Of a DNA stretch of 64,000 bases, positions 63,135-64,000 are shown in pieces. Source of the DNA: Alphaproteobacteria bacterium (GTDB lineage: Bacteria > Pseudomonadota > Alphaproteobacteria > UBA8366); the NCBI GenBank assembly GCA_028281325.1, contig JANQKC010000009.1, positions 186,001 to 250,000 on the forward strand. Reading direction: 5' to 3'. Position 1 is the first letter of the stretch, and every line of letters begins with the position of its first letter. Made by a program: the position numbers and the translations under genes. The notes below the pieces were generated by a model. It was given only the letters and a program-made list of their open reading frames with translations. It did not search any database and had not been told where the DNA came from.

Positions 63135-64000
63135 ATGAGCGTCCCGACACGTGGGGTGGACGTGGCCAGTATGCGGGAGATCGACACGGTGGAAATTCTG
63201 CTGAGCGTCGGCGGGGTCGGCCTATTCCTCCTCGGCATGATCATCCTGACCGAGGGATTGCGGAACCTCGTCGGAAGTTCGCTGCGCCGGCTGGTCTCGC
63301 GCTACACACGGACGCCAGCGCGCGGGGCGGCGGTCGGCGCGCTCACGACCGCAACGATCCAGTCGTCCAGCGCGACGACGGTCACGGCCGTCGGCTTCGT
63401 CGGCGCGGGCATCCTGACCTTCCCCCAGGGCCTCGGCATCATCTTCGGCGCGAATATCGGGACAACGGCGACCGGCTGGATGGTCGCCATCCTCGGGTTC
63501 AAGCTTCAGCTCGGCCAGATCGCCATGGTCTTCGTGTTCGCCGGCGTCCTGCTACGGCTGTTCGGCCGCAAGAAACTCCGCGACATCGGCTGGGCCCTCG
63601 CCGGATTCGGCGTGCTGTTCGTGGGGATCGGCGCGATGCAACAAGGCATGGCCCAGTTCGAAGGGGTCGTCACGCCACAGCATTTCCCGGACGACACGCT
63701 GATCGGCCGCTTGCAATTGGTCGGCATCGGCGCGCTGATAACGCTGGTGACGCAATCGTCGAGCGTCGGCGTCGCCGCGGCGCTGGTGGCGTTGAATGCC
63801 GGCACAATCTCTTTTCCGCAGGCGGCAGCGCTGGTCATCGGCATGGATATCGGCACGACCTTTACCGCCGCGCTGGCCACGGTCGGCGGATCGGTCGCCA
63901 TGCGCCGAACAGGATTTGCCCATGTGATCTTCAACGTCATGATCGGCACGATGGCGTTCTTCCTGCTCGACCCCTTCAGCGCAATCGTCGTACCGTTGAT
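63135..64000 (+). CDS. Na/Pi cotransporter family protein (3' end outside window)
   Basis: About 288 residues are visible and the frame is open to the end. It has the two characteristic Gln-Ser-Ser repeats (TATIQSSSATTVTAVGF and TLVTQSSSVGVAAAL) in an inverted-repeat membrane transporter of the NptA/PF02690 type, with many hydrophobic helices. It imports phosphate with sodium or serves a related role. The start is uncertain between ATG 63135 and ATG 63171. The likely regulatory box pair lies just upstream. Confidence 0.88.
   Translation, partial: MSVPTRGVDVASMREIDTVEILLSVGGVGLFLLGMIILTEGLRNLVGSSLRRLVSRYTRTPARGAAVGALTTATIQSSSATTVTAVGFVGAGILTFPQGLGIIFGANIGTTATGWMVAILGFKLQLGQIAMVFVFAGVLLRLFGRKKLRDIGWALAGFGVLFVGIGAMQQGMAQFEGVVTPQHFPDDTLIGRLQLVGIGALITLVTQSSSVGVAAALVALNAGTISFPQAAALVIGMDIGTTFTAALATVGGSVAMRRTGFAHVIFNVMIGTMAFFLLDPFSAIVVPL

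Overview
The window is one continuous stretch of a high-GC chromosome. Its gene families point to an alphaproteobacterium, most likely a Rhodospirillales-like heterotroph: SPOR/ParA cell-envelope proteins, Flp pilins, receiver proteins in alphaproteobacterial style, FixK/FNR-type boxes, DUF1194, DUF3137/LemA and tyrosine catabolism. This is inferred from protein families only; no rRNA or tRNA gene is present. Coding density is high. No insertion sequence, prophage, CRISPR array or integrase was seen. Short AT-rich islands (about 100-250 bp) interrupt the GC-rich sequence, mostly upstream of envelope and signalling genes.

Region 1 (1-14,500) is catabolic. It holds a truncated acyl-CoA dehydrogenase, a divergent SDR, two FAD-dependent amine/amino-acid oxidases, a membrane-anchored WD40 protein, a DUF1932 dehydrogenase, an APH-type kinase, an amidase, GNAT acetyltransferases, a Tat-exported nitroreductase-like protein and a MmgE/PrpD protein. 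Region 2 (14,500-19,200) is a phenylalanine/tyrosine degradation cluster (hppD, phhA, hmgA, fumarylacetoacetase) with two palindromic repeat elements between hppD and phhA. Region 3 (19,200-24,400) has a TauD-like dioxygenase, an orphan molybdenum-hydroxylase large subunit and a Sel1-SPOR protein.

Region 4 (24,400-36,300) is envelope and housekeeping: a ParA ATPase translationally coupled to a large SPOR membrane protein, a MlaC-like protein, LemA with DUF3137, a hemerythrin, a formyltransferase, DUF4197, and an enoyl-CoA hydratase divergent from a TetR regulator with a visible operator. Region 5 (36,400-46,800) is rich in surface-attachment regulation: two PAS_5 proteins, a degenerate-receiver PilZ protein, a winged-helix protein, two Flp pilins, and two LuxR-type regulators whose receiver domains have lost the phosphorylation site.

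Region 6 (46,800-64,000) holds a VPLPA-CTERM exported protein, a CocE-type hydrolase, and a signalling cassette: a REC-PAS-HTH protein divergent from REC-HDOD, REC-degenerate HD-GYP, REC-EAL, a PhnD-like periplasmic binding protein and a histidine kinase. After it come a sulfatase, surface-sugar genes (formyltransferase and exostosin-type glycosyltransferase), and a universal stress protein divergent from a Na/Pi cotransporter with two FixK/FNR-like boxes between them. The most unusual points are the duplicated pseudo-receiver/Flp modules with a third pseudo-receiver fused to PilZ, the binding-protein/kinase/c-di-GMP cassette with an inactivated HD-GYP domain, and the ParA-SPOR pair.
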